From: Symmachiella dynata
Lineage (GTDB): Bacteria; Planctomycetota; Planctomycetia; Planctomycetales; Planctomycetaceae
Direction: 5' to 3'
Length of the DNA stretch: 64,000 nucleotides
Assembly (NCBI RefSeq): GCF_007747995.1
Contig: NZ_CP036276.1
Coordinates: 4,393,001 to 4,457,000, forward strand
Shown here: positions 39,301 to 48,582 of the stretch, piece after piece
Layout of the letters: the number at the start of each line of letters is the position of its first letter
Numbering within the stretch: the first letter of the stretch is position 1
The notes under the pieces: generated by a model
The model's input: the letters and a program-made list of their open reading frames with translations, nothing else
The model's database searches: none
What the model was told of the DNA's origin: nothing
Program-made: the position numbers and the translations under genes

Positions 39301-39939
39301 CGGGGCTTTGAGTTGTTCGCGAAGTTTTTCCAGTTGCTGTTGGGCGTTCGAGGCGGCGATCTCCGCCGGTCGCGCTTCACGGCGCGCCCCTTCCACCTTG
39401 ATGTCGGCCAGCAATTTTCGAAAACCCGTCTGCGGGTCGTCCAGCAACTGTTGCTCCGAACTGAGCATCGTCTCGAATCGCGATAACTTTTCGGCAGCTT
39501 CTTCCAAGCTGGCGGGCATTTTCGTGTCATCCCCTTTGGGTGACTCGGTGATTTCCTTAGGCGGATTTTTAGCCAGCTCTAGCTTTTCCTGGGTCTCCTT
39601 CAATCGTTGATCAACGGTATCTAGCTTTTGCTGATACGCTTGCTGTTTTTCGCCCCACGACTTGGCAGCGGCCAATGATTTTTTCGCTTGGTTATAAAAC
39701 TCAACGATCTTGGCTTTCAGCGCCTCGTCCAGACCTTCGGTCCCCTCGACCTCTTTCAGACGGGTGTCGACCATCTCAGCCGTCAGCGCCGGCGGTTTTT
39801 TCGGCTCGACAGGCGTCGCAGGGTCCGCTTGCCCCCATGCCGTTGCGTTTAAGCAAAAGAGGACTGCTAACCACATGCAGCACCGGCGCCCATAACCTCG
39901 AAGCAAAATACGTTGACTCAGGCAGTTCCGCAAATCCAT
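36379..39939 (-). CDS. Large MscS/MscK-type mechanosensitive channel
   Basis: A 1186-residue channel of the MscK (KefA)-like size class. A signal-like N-terminal hydrophobic stretch ([18 protein letters not shown]) is followed by a long Lys/Glu/Gln-rich coiled-coil periplasmic region (about residues 50-480), several membrane helices (about 510-960) and a C-terminal MscS core. The core shows [34 protein letters not shown] (pore helix TM3 and beta domain), [17 protein letters not shown] and [17 protein letters not shown]. A run of eleven alanines (in EEQAAA...GTEEP) sits in a cytoplasmic loop. GAGG precedes the ATG at 39939 by seven bases. Release of osmolytes on hypo-osmotic shock is the family role. 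Confidence 0.9.
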   Translation of the reverse strand: [1186 protein letters not shown]

Positions 39940-40051
39940 GTCGTTCCTCAAGCTGATTTCAATAGCGACGAATACTCCATCATTCGGCGACAGTCTATTT
40001 CAGGCTGCCGTGCAATGTATAGAGCGATTGCCGACAGTTGCGTTGAAAGTT

Positions 40052-40240
40052 TCATTCATCCTCGGTGCGACTCGTCAACCGCACACTTCCATCCCGCTCG
40101 ACCTGTACATGCAACAGATGAGGGTGACAGCAAACCGGACAATCCTCCACGTAATCCTGCTCCCGACCGGCCGAGGGATCGATCGGAATCACGATTTCCT
40201 CCCCGCAAACGTCACAGTAATAGGTTGCCTCGTCTTGCAT
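40052..40240 (-). CDS. CPXCG motif-containing cysteine-rich protein
   Basis: A 62-residue zinc-ribbon-like protein. It has CDVCGEEIVIPID and EDCPVCCHPHLLHV, two CxxC knuckles about 25 residues apart, the pattern of the small CPXCG family (function unknown, seen in Proteobacteria and Planctomycetes). The central SAGREQDYVEDCPVC segment is characteristic. It lies 112 bases upstream of the large channel gene in the same direction and could share its promoter. Confidence 0.85.
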   Translation of the reverse strand: MQDEATYYCDVCGEEIVIPIDPSAGREQDYVEDCPVCCHPHLLHVQVERDGSVRLTSRTEDE

Positions 40241-40406
40241 CGCCGCAGCACTCTAGGAAAGCTAGGTAAAAACAGTAACAGCACGATTGTGCCCACGCCT
40301 ATTTTAGGTTCCAATTGATAAAATCTGTAGCCCTGCACCTGAAGTCCGCACTGCGGAACGATCAGCCGTCAACAAATATCACATAGACTGGGCGACGTGA
40401 GACAGC

Positions 40407-41342
40407 ATGGCAAAACTGGGCAAATGGATCGAAAACGTGGGGCCCGACGATCGCATTGTCGACGTCGCCGAGAAAACGCTCAGCATGCGTCTCGAAGCGG
40501 TCGAGTATTTTTTGCCCTTGGCTGCAGAAATCGCAGCTGAAAGCGTCGAATACGTCCATCAACTCCGCGTCTCCACCCGCCGTGTCCGCGCCGCTCTTTC
40601 GCTTTACGACGAGCTGCTCCCCTCCAAGCGGACGCGGCGAATCAATAAAGACCTCAAATGCATTCGACAAGCTGCCGGCGAAGCCCGTGACTGCGACGTA
40701 CTCATCGCGCGATTGGAGAGCGGAAACAGCGAGGCAGGCGAGGATTCGAAAACGCAGCGCATCTTGCGTCGCCTAAAACGACAACGCGATTCCGCGCAGG
40801 AACCTATTATTGAGATCTTTGAACGGCTGACCTACCATCAACGTTTCCACCGCCGCTGCAACAAACTCTTGGTGCGCATCCGACCGCGCGGAGTCAGCCG
40901 GCAGCGAAAGTTAGGGAACCACAAATTTCGAGACTGGGCTCCCTCAGCCTTCGCGCCAATCGTCGAACAATTTCTCCAAGACGTCCCGGGAGACGATTAC
41001 ACTCTCGAAGAGCTGCACCAATTCCGCATTCGGGGCAAGGGACTGCGCTATGCAATGGAATTGCTTGCGCCCGCCTACCCGGCTGAATATCGCGAGCAGC
41101 TGTATCCGCGACTCGGGGAATTGCAAGAAGTGCTCGGCGAAATCAACGACCACTGCACCGCCGCCGCCCGTTTCGACCGCTATGCGACCGAAGCGTCAAA
41201 AAAGATGGAAAAGAATTTCTTTCGACGGCTGATGCAACAAGAAGAGCAATTTTCCACGGAAGCACAGCAGAAGTTTTCCGAGTGGTGGACTCCGGAATTC
41301 CACCAAGAGATCGAAAAGCGACTACGCAGCTTCACGCAATGA
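40407..41342 (+). CDS. CHAD domain protein
   Basis: A 311-residue all-helical CHAD-domain protein. Conserved His and basic residues are visible in YVHQLRVSTRRVRAALSLYDELLP and LHQFRIRGKGLRYAMELLAP, each with the HxxRxxxRRxR-like pattern thought to bind polyphosphate. No CYTH (triphosphate tunnel) domain is attached or adjacent, so this is a stand-alone CHAD protein, likely a polyphosphate-binding protein. It is convergent with the second DUF1501 gene, eight bases away. Confidence 0.87.
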   Translation: MAKLGKWIENVGPDDRIVDVAEKTLSMRLEAVEYFLPLAAEIAAESVEYVHQLRVSTRRVRAALSLYDELLPSKRTRRINKDLKCIRQAAGEARDCDVLIARLESGNSEAGEDSKTQRILRRLKRQRDSAQEPIIEIFERLTYHQRFHRRCNKLLVRIRPRGVSRQRKLGNHKFRDWAPSAFAPIVEQFLQDVPGDDYTLEELHQFRIRGKGLRYAMELLAPAYPAEYREQLYPRLGELQEVLGEINDHCTAAARFDRYATEASKKMEKNFFRRLMQQEEQFSTEAQQKFSEWWTPEFHQEIEKRLRSFTQ

Positions 41343-41350
41343 AAGCCCGC

Positions 41351-42781
41351 TTACGCAATCAATTCGGGAATCACATGACCATGCACGTCGGTCAGTCGAA
41401 AATCGCGGCCGGCGTAACGATAGGTGAGTTGCTCGTGATCAAAGCCCAGTAGATGCAACATCGTGGCATGTAGGTCATGCACGTGCACCGGTTTTTCTGC
41501 GGCGGCAAATCCGAATTCGTCCGTTGCCCCATGCACATAGCCCCCACGAATCCCACCCCCGGCCAGCCAACAGGTGAATCCGTAATGATTGTGGTCCCGG
41601 CCGTTGAGTTGTGGGAGTTCGGCAACCGGCGTACGTCCGAATTCGCCGCCCCACAGCACCAACGTCGAATCCAACAGCCCACGCTGTTTCAAATCGGTTA
41701 AAAATGCAGCAATCGGTCGGTCCCAGTCGCCGGAAAGTTTGCGATGTTGTTTCTCCAAGTCGCTATGGTTGTCCCAAGGCTGCCCGGCACCGCTCCACAA
41801 TTGTACGAAACGCACCCCACGCTCCAACAACCGCCGCGTGATCAACAATTGCCGCGCGACGTCGCCGGTGCCATAACGTTCCTGCATCTCCTTCGTTTCC
41901 TGGGAAATATCAAACGCATCCGTCGCTTCGCTCTGCATGCGATACGCCAACTCGAAGGATTGAATCCGCGTCTCCAACTGCGCATCCCGCTCCCGGTCGT
42001 CCGCATGTTTTTCATTCAGCCGTCGCAAGAGATCCAATTGGCGGCGCTGCACGTCCAACGTTAAATCTTCGTTCTTGATATTCGCAATCAGTTTGTCGAC
42101 CTGTTTTTGTTGGCTGTTGATGTAGGTGCCTTGAAAGGCTCCCGGCAAAAACGCCGACCGCCAGTTGCGCGTAGCCACGATCGGATATCCCCCCGGGCAC
42201 ATCACGACAAATCCCGGCAGATTCTGGTTTTCCGATCCTAAACCATACGTCACCCAGGCCCCCATACTTGGCCGCGGCAACCGTCCTTCGCCGCAGTTCA
42301 TCAACATCAACGACGGTTCGTGGTTGGGCACATCCGCATGCATTGAGCGGATCACGGCGATGTCGTCGATGCATTGGGCAGTCTGCGAAAAGAGTTCGCT
42401 GACCTCGATACCCGATTCGCCATATTTTTGAAATTGAAACGGCGAGCCCATCAAGGCTCCGGTCTTGCGTTCGGTGCGCAGATTCCCCGTCGGCAATGGC
42501 TGACCGTGCAGGCGTTTCAACTCGGGTTTGGGGTCGAAGGTATCGATGTGCGACGGCCCGCCGTTCATAAACAGGTGCACTACCTGCTTCGCCCGCGGCG
42601 CAAAGTGCGGCTGCTTGGGCGACAACGGTCCCAGCGGACCAGCACCGGACTCCGCAGCCCCCAATTGGCCCTCATCACGCAACAAATTCGACAGCGCCAA
42701 CATCCCCAACCCGGTGCCGCTCCGCGCAAGTAATTCACGGCGGGACAGACCCGGATTCCAGGGGCCACTCAAGTTAGGCAT
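41351..42781 (-). CDS. DUF1501 Tat-exported protein, cassette 2
   Basis: A 476-residue paralogue of the DUF1501 protein at 29188-30618 (same length). It has a Tat signal (SRRELLARSGTGLGMLALS) and the same blocks: KQVVHLFMNGGPSHIDTFDPKP, RNWRSAFLPGAFQGTYI, RGVRFVQLWSGAGQPWDNHSD, LVLWGGEFGRTP and DLHATMLHLLGFDHEQLTYRYAGRDFRLTD. It lies 32 bases downstream of its DUF1549/DUF1553 partner, as in cassette 1. Periplasmic; activity not established. Confidence 0.9.
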   Translation of the reverse strand: MPNLSGPWNPGLSRRELLARSGTGLGMLALSNLLRDEGQLGAAESGAGPLGPLSPKQPHFAPRAKQVVHLFMNGGPSHIDTFDPKPELKRLHGQPLPTGNLRTERKTGALMGSPFQFQKYGESGIEVSELFSQTAQCIDDIAVIRSMHADVPNHEPSLMLMNCGEGRLPRPSMGAWVTYGLGSENQNLPGFVVMCPGGYPIVATRNWRSAFLPGAFQGTYINSQQKQVDKLIANIKNEDLTLDVQRRQLDLLRRLNEKHADDRERDAQLETRIQSFELAYRMQSEATDAFDISQETKEMQERYGTGDVARQLLITRRLLERGVRFVQLWSGAGQPWDNHSDLEKQHRKLSGDWDRPIAAFLTDLKQRGLLDSTLVLWGGEFGRTPVAELPQLNGRDHNHYGFTCWLAGGGIRGGYVHGATDEFGFAAAEKPVHVHDLHATMLHLLGFDHEQLTYRYAGRDFRLTDVHGHVIPELIA

Positions 42782-42813
42782 CTCTCACAAACTCCCGCTA
42801 AACACGCAACGTT

Positions 42814-45612
42814 TCAATCCACAAACAAAAACTCGTTGGTCATCAGCAACGCCTGAATATACTCCTGCCACTGCTGCTGCGACGGTTCCGCTCCCAAAAA
42901 CGCGACCGCCAGTTCCCGTTCCAGCTCCGTCGGCGCGCGGCTGAAAAGTATTTTGTGCAGCCGCTCGACGCGCAACGTCGCGTCTGCAACATCGGCGACG
43001 TCCGGCCGTGCGGCAATCCGCGTCACGACTTCGTCCACAAACTTGTGGTTCATCAAATACAATGCCTGTGGCGCAATCGTGGTCGCATCCCGTTGAGGAC
43101 TGGTGGCCGCCGGATCGGGAAAATCAAACGCGCGAAACAACTCCGGAAGGTCCATGCGATCGACGAATGCATAAATCGTTCGACGCGGCGTGAATGGCGT
43201 TTTTTCGATATCGACCGCCGGGCCACCGAGCGTTTGCTCCAATTGGTCTGTCACAGCCAAAAGCGAATCCCGCATCGACTCAAAGTCGAGTCGGCGACGA
43301 TTCATCCGCCACAACAAGCGGTTGCGGGGATCGACCGCCACTGCTTCGTCCCGCGCGTGGCTTTGCTGCCGATAGACCGCCGAGAGCATGACACGGCGAT
43401 GCAGACGTTTTAACGACCAACCGTCCCGCATGAATTCACTCGCCAAATGATCCAGCAGTGCAGGATGCGTGGGCGCTTCACTCCGCAATCCGAAATCACT
43501 CGGCGTCGCGACCAACGCGGACCCGAAATGATTCAACCAGACACGATTGACCAACACCCGCGCGGTCAATGGATTCGCCGGATCGACAATCGCCTGCGCC
43601 AATTCCAACCGACCGCTGCCGGTTTGAAACACCTGATCGTCTTCGTGCGTCAGAAACTCCGGAAAGTGCCGCGGCACGCCGGTTCCGGGACGATTGGGAT
43701 TGCCCCGTAAAAATACCTTGGGAGCATACATTTCCTCCGCATCCAACAACACCATCGCCCGCGGCGGCGCACCGGCTGTTTCCGCAATGTGCTTCTCAAC
43801 CTCGCCCAGCAATTTCTTGTATTTTGCCTGAGCAGGACGATCGGGAAGCAATGTCAGGAATCCCCAACCGGTCCGCACCGGCACATCGGGTGGCGCTTGC
43901 GAACCATAATACACGAGTCGCAAAGCCTCGTCCGACTCGTCGGGCAATTCCGTGGGCAGCGGCTGCTTGGCCTCAGTCGCTTGCTGCAACAGAGCCGTCC
44001 ATTGGTCGTCGACTTGATTCAACACATTGCTATAACGCTCCGCCAATTCCGACATGCTGGCCGGCGGCGCTGCGCTTAAGGCTTCGAGAACTGCTGGATG
44101 AGCCTGCGCTGGGTCAGTCGCGTGTTGCTCGACAATCGCTGCTGCGGTCGCGGCAAATTCGTCAGCGGGAATTTCTGCGCAAGCGTGCCAGATGCTCCAA
44201 ATTGGATCGTGCGACTTGCGGGCCCGCGTTAAATACGATTGCCAACGTTGGATCATCGTAGGATTCAGATCCCCTTCTTCAACCAACAGCATGAAATCCT
44301 CAGTGGGCGGTTGATTCCGTTTGGCATGCGCCGCCATGAGATATTCCGCCGCCCTTTTCCGGGCAGAGGTCACCAGTGCCGTATGCTTTTCCGTTACAAA
44401 CGCATCCAGCTTCTGTTGTTTGACAGCCAACTCCTCAGCAAACTTACGATGCTCTTCCGTGTCGGGCGGGGCTTCGAACATCGGTGGGATCGTTGGTTCC
44501 GTCGAACTACGAAACACGCCGTACAGCCCGTAGTAATCCGCTGCGCTGACTGGATCGAACTTGTGATTGTGACAACGGGCGCAGGAAACAGTCAGCCCCA
44601 TCAGCCCCCGGGTGACGACATCAATGCGATCGTCGATAATGTCATGGATGTTGCCGGAAAACTGAGCGCCGAGCGTTAAATAACCCATCGCTGTGAGCGG
44701 ACGCTTGTCCTCGCCCAGGTCCAATTGGTCCGCCGCCAACTGCTCGACAACAAACCGATCGTACGGCAAATCATCGTTCAACGCGCGAATCACATAATCG
44801 CGATAGGTGTAGGCCCAATGGTATTTTTTGTCGCCGAAGAAAATGTAACCTTTATTATCCGCATAGCGGGCCACATCCAACCAATGCCGCGCCCACCGCT
44901 CGCCATATCGCGGCGAAGCCAACAAGCGATCGATCAGTTTTTCATAGGCGTCGAGTGAGGGGTCGTTTTCAAAAGCAGCCACCTCTGCGGGTGTCGGGGG
45001 TAAGCCGATCAAATCAAACGTCGCGCGGCGAATCAACGTTTTCCGATCCGCTTCCGGCGCGGGAGTCAATCCAGCTTGTTCCAATCGCGCCAGAATAAAT
45101 CGATCGATCGACGTCCGTGACCATTCGGCATCCTGGACCTCCGGCAACGGTGGATCGGTAATCGGTTGAAATGCCCAATGCTGTTTGTACGCGTCGTGGT
45201 TCTTTTCCACCGACGGCGTAGAACTCCCGGGCCAGGGCATCCCAATTTTTACCCAGCGCGTCAGAGCGGCAATCTCGTCTGCCGATAATTGCTCGTCGGG
45301 AGGCATTTGCACATCCCCGGCATACGCAATCGCCGCCAACAGCGGGCTTTCGCTTGGAGCTTCGCTATCAACAATCGGCCCCGCGTCCCCACCGGCAATC
45401 ACAGCATCGCGTGAATCGAGACGAATGCCTAATTCCTGCTTTTCCGCCCCGTGGCAGGAATAACACTTTTCAGCAAGCACCGGCCGCACACGTTTCTCAA
45501 AAAACTCCGCATCAGCCGGCGAAACCTTCTCGTCACCGTATGTGACCGATATCGCAGACAGGCAGGCAAAGAAGCCGAAAATCACAGCACGCAAAGCAGG
45601 CATGAACATCAT
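42814..45612 (-). CDS. DUF1549/DUF1553 planctomycete cytochrome-domain protein, cassette 2
   Basis: A 932-residue exported protein (signal peptide ALRAVIFGFFACLSAISVTYG). PSCyt1 carries CYSCH in VRPVLAEKCYSCHGAEKQ; DUF1549 has SPRYGERWARHWLDVARYADNKG and CARCHNHKFDPV; DUF1553 has NPLTARVLVNRVWLNHFGSALV and RRRLDFESMRDSLLAV. It lacks the inserted carbohydrate-binding-like region of the cassette 1 protein, which explains the length difference of about 170 residues. Start at 45612; two further in-frame ATGs follow within ten bases. It should be periplasmic and haem-bearing. Confidence 0.9.
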   Translation of the reverse strand: MMFMPALRAVIFGFFACLSAISVTYGDEKVSPADAEFFEKRVRPVLAEKCYSCHGAEKQELGIRLDSRDAVIAGGDAGPIVDSEAPSESPLLAAIAYAGDVQMPPDEQLSADEIAALTRWVKIGMPWPGSSTPSVEKNHDAYKQHWAFQPITDPPLPEVQDAEWSRTSIDRFILARLEQAGLTPAPEADRKTLIRRATFDLIGLPPTPAEVAAFENDPSLDAYEKLIDRLLASPRYGERWARHWLDVARYADNKGYIFFGDKKYHWAYTYRDYVIRALNDDLPYDRFVVEQLAADQLDLGEDKRPLTAMGYLTLGAQFSGNIHDIIDDRIDVVTRGLMGLTVSCARCHNHKFDPVSAADYYGLYGVFRSSTEPTIPPMFEAPPDTEEHRKFAEELAVKQQKLDAFVTEKHTALVTSARKRAAEYLMAAHAKRNQPPTEDFMLLVEEGDLNPTMIQRWQSYLTRARKSHDPIWSIWHACAEIPADEFAATAAAIVEQHATDPAQAHPAVLEALSAAPPASMSELAERYSNVLNQVDDQWTALLQQATEAKQPLPTELPDESDEALRLVYYGSQAPPDVPVRTGWGFLTLLPDRPAQAKYKKLLGEVEKHIAETAGAPPRAMVLLDAEEMYAPKVFLRGNPNRPGTGVPRHFPEFLTHEDDQVFQTGSGRLELAQAIVDPANPLTARVLVNRVWLNHFGSALVATPSDFGLRSEAPTHPALLDHLASEFMRDGWSLKRLHRRVMLSAVYRQQSHARDEAVAVDPRNRLLWRMNRRRLDFESMRDSLLAVTDQLEQTLGGPAVDIEKTPFTPRRTIYAFVDRMDLPELFRAFDFPDPAATSPQRDATTIAPQALYLMNHKFVDEVVTRIAARPDVADVADATLRVERLHKILFSRAPTELERELAVAFLGAEPSQQQWQEYIQALLMTNEFLFVD

Positions 45613-45710
45613 CCGCGGAAGGAATCACAATTTGAGGCAGGAGTCCCCATTATGTCCCCCCACCAATCCCCTGTCGAGTGGACAAACAACAGAGCCTATT
45701 GAAAAAACCA

Positions 45711-45789
45711 ACTGGCCACTGGCCACTGACCACCGGCCACTTTTTTCCGCCTACCGCCTACTGGCCACTGGCCACCGGACACTGGCCAC
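45711..45789. repeat. Seven-base tandem repeat array, left of acyltransferase
   Basis: Degenerate copies of ACTGGCC occur at 45711-45740 (four units) and again at 45770-45789 (three units), with a CCGCCTACCGCCTA linker between. The array overlaps the last codons of the acyltransferase gene. Confidence 0.75.
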
Positions 45790-46990
45790 TAATTTCCACC
45801 GGCGTCGCCGCCAACGTCTCATCCATCAACCGCTGAACACGGACTTCCAACTGCCGCGTTAACTCCGCCCCAGTGGCACGGTCGCGCGTCACAGGCACCG
45901 GCAACGGGTCGCCGAATGTCACCACAGCGTTGCGCGTCCCACGGATGCCCGCCGAGGGCGCATTGAGGAAATCCTCTTCGAACTTGTCAATCGTCTCCGC
46001 GATCCGCTCAATCGATGGCCGCTCGGAGACGTAATTCCCCGGATAGCTAAACATCTGCACGACCAAAAACAGATCGTCCATATCGTGCACCAGGGGTTCG
46101 CGAGCGGAGTCGGTCTTGTCGAGTTCATCGAGCCGGCTGATCACTTGGCGGCGAAGGTTTTTGACCCGCTCCGGAATGATCAAGCCCTCCGGTTCCTCCA
46201 CACCATGCCGTTCGGCAAGCCGCTGTAAGATAATGTCGGACAAATCGGCCACGCGTTCAGCCAACGGCCCTGACCGACTGCGGCCGAGATATTCCACCTC
46301 TTTGAGTGCGATCATGCCGTCGGCAAAGCGGTAAATCCGGTCGTGCAACGAAAGATCCGTACGCACCCGCCAAGAAATCTGCTCCTCCAACCGCCGCATC
46401 ACCTGCAACAACTCCGGCGTGGGATCGGTTTGGTATTTATAGTGAATGGCACAGGGAACGACCGTAATCGGACGCTCTGCCTTGCGGGCCGCAGTCATGG
46501 CGATGGCAGCGGCGCCCTCGCGAAAGGGGGTGATCCGTTCGTTGAGGTGATAGACTTCCCCCTCAGGAAAAATCACCAACGGATGCGGCCGTTGCTGCAC
46601 GATCTCGACTGCTTGCTTAAACGCCCGCATGTCGGTCCCTTCACGGTCGACGCTAAAGCAACCGTGGTGCTGCATCACCAAACTTTCCAACCGGCTGGAC
46701 ATGCCAAAGACTTGCCAAGCGGTCATGAAATACAGCGGGCAAGCAAGCACCTCCGCCGCATGATACAGCACATACGAGTCGGCATGGCTCGAATGATTGG
46801 GCGTTATCACCACCCCCTGCCCCGCCGCCAAAGCCGCCTGCAAATGTTCCGCACCGCGAACATCGATATCCAACAGCCGATGCTGCCGAATCTGCTGATA
46901 CCGCCGCAACGATCGCCAGACGCGAATCATAAACGGACTAAGCTTTGGCGGCCACCACTGCGGCGGCGTCTCAAATGGCTGACGATTCAT
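45758..46990 (-). CDS. PlsC-type acyltransferase (1-acylglycerol-3-phosphate acyltransferase family)
   Basis: A 410-residue protein from the ATG at 46990. The acyltransferase motifs are NHSSHADS (NHxxxxD), the substrate-binding region SVDREGTDMRAF, FPEGEV and an IxVVPCAIHY strand, as in LPLAT/PlsC proteins. After the domain comes a roughly 190-residue helical extension (from about YRFADGMIALKEVEYLG) not found in simple PlsC. Transfer of an acyl group to a lipid at the inner membrane is likely. The last ten residues (SGQCPVASGQ) are encoded by the flanking tandem repeat, so the stop codon has been supplied by, or shifted within, the repeat array. Confidence 0.8.
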   Translation of the reverse strand: MNRQPFETPPQWWPPKLSPFMIRVWRSLRRYQQIRQHRLLDIDVRGAEHLQAALAAGQGVVITPNHSSHADSYVLYHAAEVLACPLYFMTAWQVFGMSSRLESLVMQHHGCFSVDREGTDMRAFKQAVEIVQQRPHPLVIFPEGEVYHLNERITPFREGAAAIAMTAARKAERPITVVPCAIHYKYQTDPTPELLQVMRRLEEQISWRVRTDLSLHDRIYRFADGMIALKEVEYLGRSRSGPLAERVADLSDIILQRLAERHGVEEPEGLIIPERVKNLRRQVISRLDELDKTDSAREPLVHDMDDLFLVVQMFSYPGNYVSERPSIERIAETIDKFEEDFLNAPSAGIRGTRNAVVTFGDPLPVPVTRDRATGAELTRQLEVRVQRLMDETLAATPVEISGQCPVASGQ

Positions 46991-47128
46991 AACACGGCCA
47001 TCATCCCGGGAAATACAAACGGACAAGCCCCTGTATTTCAACCAGACGCACTGTTTTTCGCAATATCACGTTTCAATAGGCTGTAGGCCTGAGACCGTAG
47101 GCTATAGAAAACCGCCACCCAAAAATCC

Positions 47129-47210
<82 letters not shown>

Positions 47211-47244
47211 TACTACCTCAAGCCTGTCCCCTCAAGCCTCAAGC

Positions 47245-48582
47245 CTACTGAAGGTACTGTTCATCCGAAGCAATCCCCATCGGCTGCGGGGTCTCCGGTT
47301 TGATGATCTTCCAGGATGCACCGGTTTCGCGCATTGCTTTGTAGTCGCGCGTTTGATAGGCGAATTCTAATTGCGGTGTGGCGAGTGACTTTTCGCCCGC
47401 GTGACGGGAATGCATTGCGGAGTCCAAAACCCCGGTCGTCATCAACGTCCGCTCGACCGGATACGGTGCTTTCCCGTGGATGAAGTGGTTCTGAATCGCA
47501 TGCGAAAGCGCTTTGAACAGACAACGGTTGTCCCACGGGCCGGGATTGAAATACGTAGCGACCGGTTTCGCTTCCCCTTTGACCCGGCAGGCGAAATTCC
47601 AGCGGATGCCGCTATTACCCACTTTCAGCACGGTCGCGCGTAAACCGTCTTTGTATTCCAACAGAATTCCGTGCGAAGCAGTTTTGGGATCAATGACCGG
47701 CTGCCCCATAAAGTCCGCCTCCGCCTGCATCGCCGCCGCCGCCAGATCGACCGACCAACGCTTGTTAGCGGTCGCCATTAACGCATCGCCGGACAAAAAC
47801 TGCACGCGGGCAATTCCCGTCTCGCCGCCGCGTCGTCCTTCGACCATCGACTGGAGCACTTCCAAACCGTGAAAGTCATACGATTCCACCCCACCGCCAT
47901 GGATGGAGATCGCTTCCTCAATCTCCACGCCAATCGGATTGTCAATCATTGGCGCTCGCTGCGCCAACGGCACCGAACTGCCTGCCATGAACGGAATCCC
48001 GTGCTGCACGGAGGTGTCATACATCTCCTTGGCCCAGTCCCAGCGATACGAAAGATGCTTGTCGTTGAACACCGGCACAAATCGCTGCGAGCGTTTCATC
48101 ACAGCCGCGATTTCATCGAAAAACCGTTTCCGCGGGTACTCGACCTGTCCCAGATCATTTTTGGGATAGCTGCCATGCTCGCCGATCGAAAGGACCGCAT
48201 CGACCGCCAACTCCTTGCCCCCCAAACAGAGCGCGTCGGAAATTGAGTCATAGACTGGCAGTCCATAATTCTTGGCGATCTCCGTCGTCATGTCGCCCTG
48301 AGGATGCTGATCGGCATACAAACTGACAACCTCCACCCCGGGGTCGGTCAATTCCCCGTTGAAGATGTACGACTCCAGAAAATTCTCGAGCAACACATGG
48401 GTATGCCAACGATGCGCGAAAGCCGTGTACACCACGGCAACTTTGGGGCGTTTTTTTGCGGGTGCGGCGTAGAGACTGTTGGCCAGAAACGGGGAGACCA
48501 GTCCACTGGCAAGCGAAGTCTGAAGAAAACGGCGCCGTGAAACGGATAAGTCCAAACCGCTCGCCGGAGTATTGCGTGACAT
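47245..48582 (-). CDS. Tat-exported oxidoreductase-like protein of unknown function
   Basis: A 445-residue protein with a Tat signal ([26 protein letters not shown]). After it, [26 protein letters not shown] and [21 protein letters not shown] look like a Rossmann-type start, and [20 protein letters not shown] could be a nucleotide- or substrate-binding region, recalling Gfo/Idh-like proteins, but no GxGxxG motif is present. Homologous proteins are common in Planctomycetes and unnamed. The ATG at 48582 directly precedes the Tat region; the longer frame to 48621 is less likely. Substrate and activity unknown. Confidence 0.7.
   Translation of the reverse strand: MSRNTPASGLDLSVSRRRFLQTSLASGLVSPFLANSLYAAPAKKRPKVAVVYTAFAHRWHTHVLLENFLESYIFNGELTDPGVEVVSLYADQHPQGDMTTEIAKNYGLPVYDSISDALCLGGKELAVDAVLSIGEHGSYPKNDLGQVEYPRKRFFDEIAAVMKRSQRFVPVFNDKHLSYRWDWAKEMYDTSVQHGIPFMAGSSVPLAQRAPMIDNPIGVEIEEAISIHGGGVESYDFHGLEVLQSMVEGRRGGETGIARVQFLSGDALMATANKRWSVDLAAAAMQAEADFMGQPVIDPKTASHGILLEYKDGLRATVLKVGNSGIRWNFACRVKGEAKPVATYFNPGPWDNRCLFKALSHAIQNHFIHGKAPYPVERTLMTTGVLDSAMHSRHAGEKSLATPQLEFAYQTRDYKAMRETGASWKIIKPETPQPMGIASDEQYLQ

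Noticed and set aside
43569-44261. 230-codon plus-strand frame opposite the cassette 2 DUF1549/1553 gene
   Set aside because: Antisense to an unmistakable coding region, with no motifs of its own.
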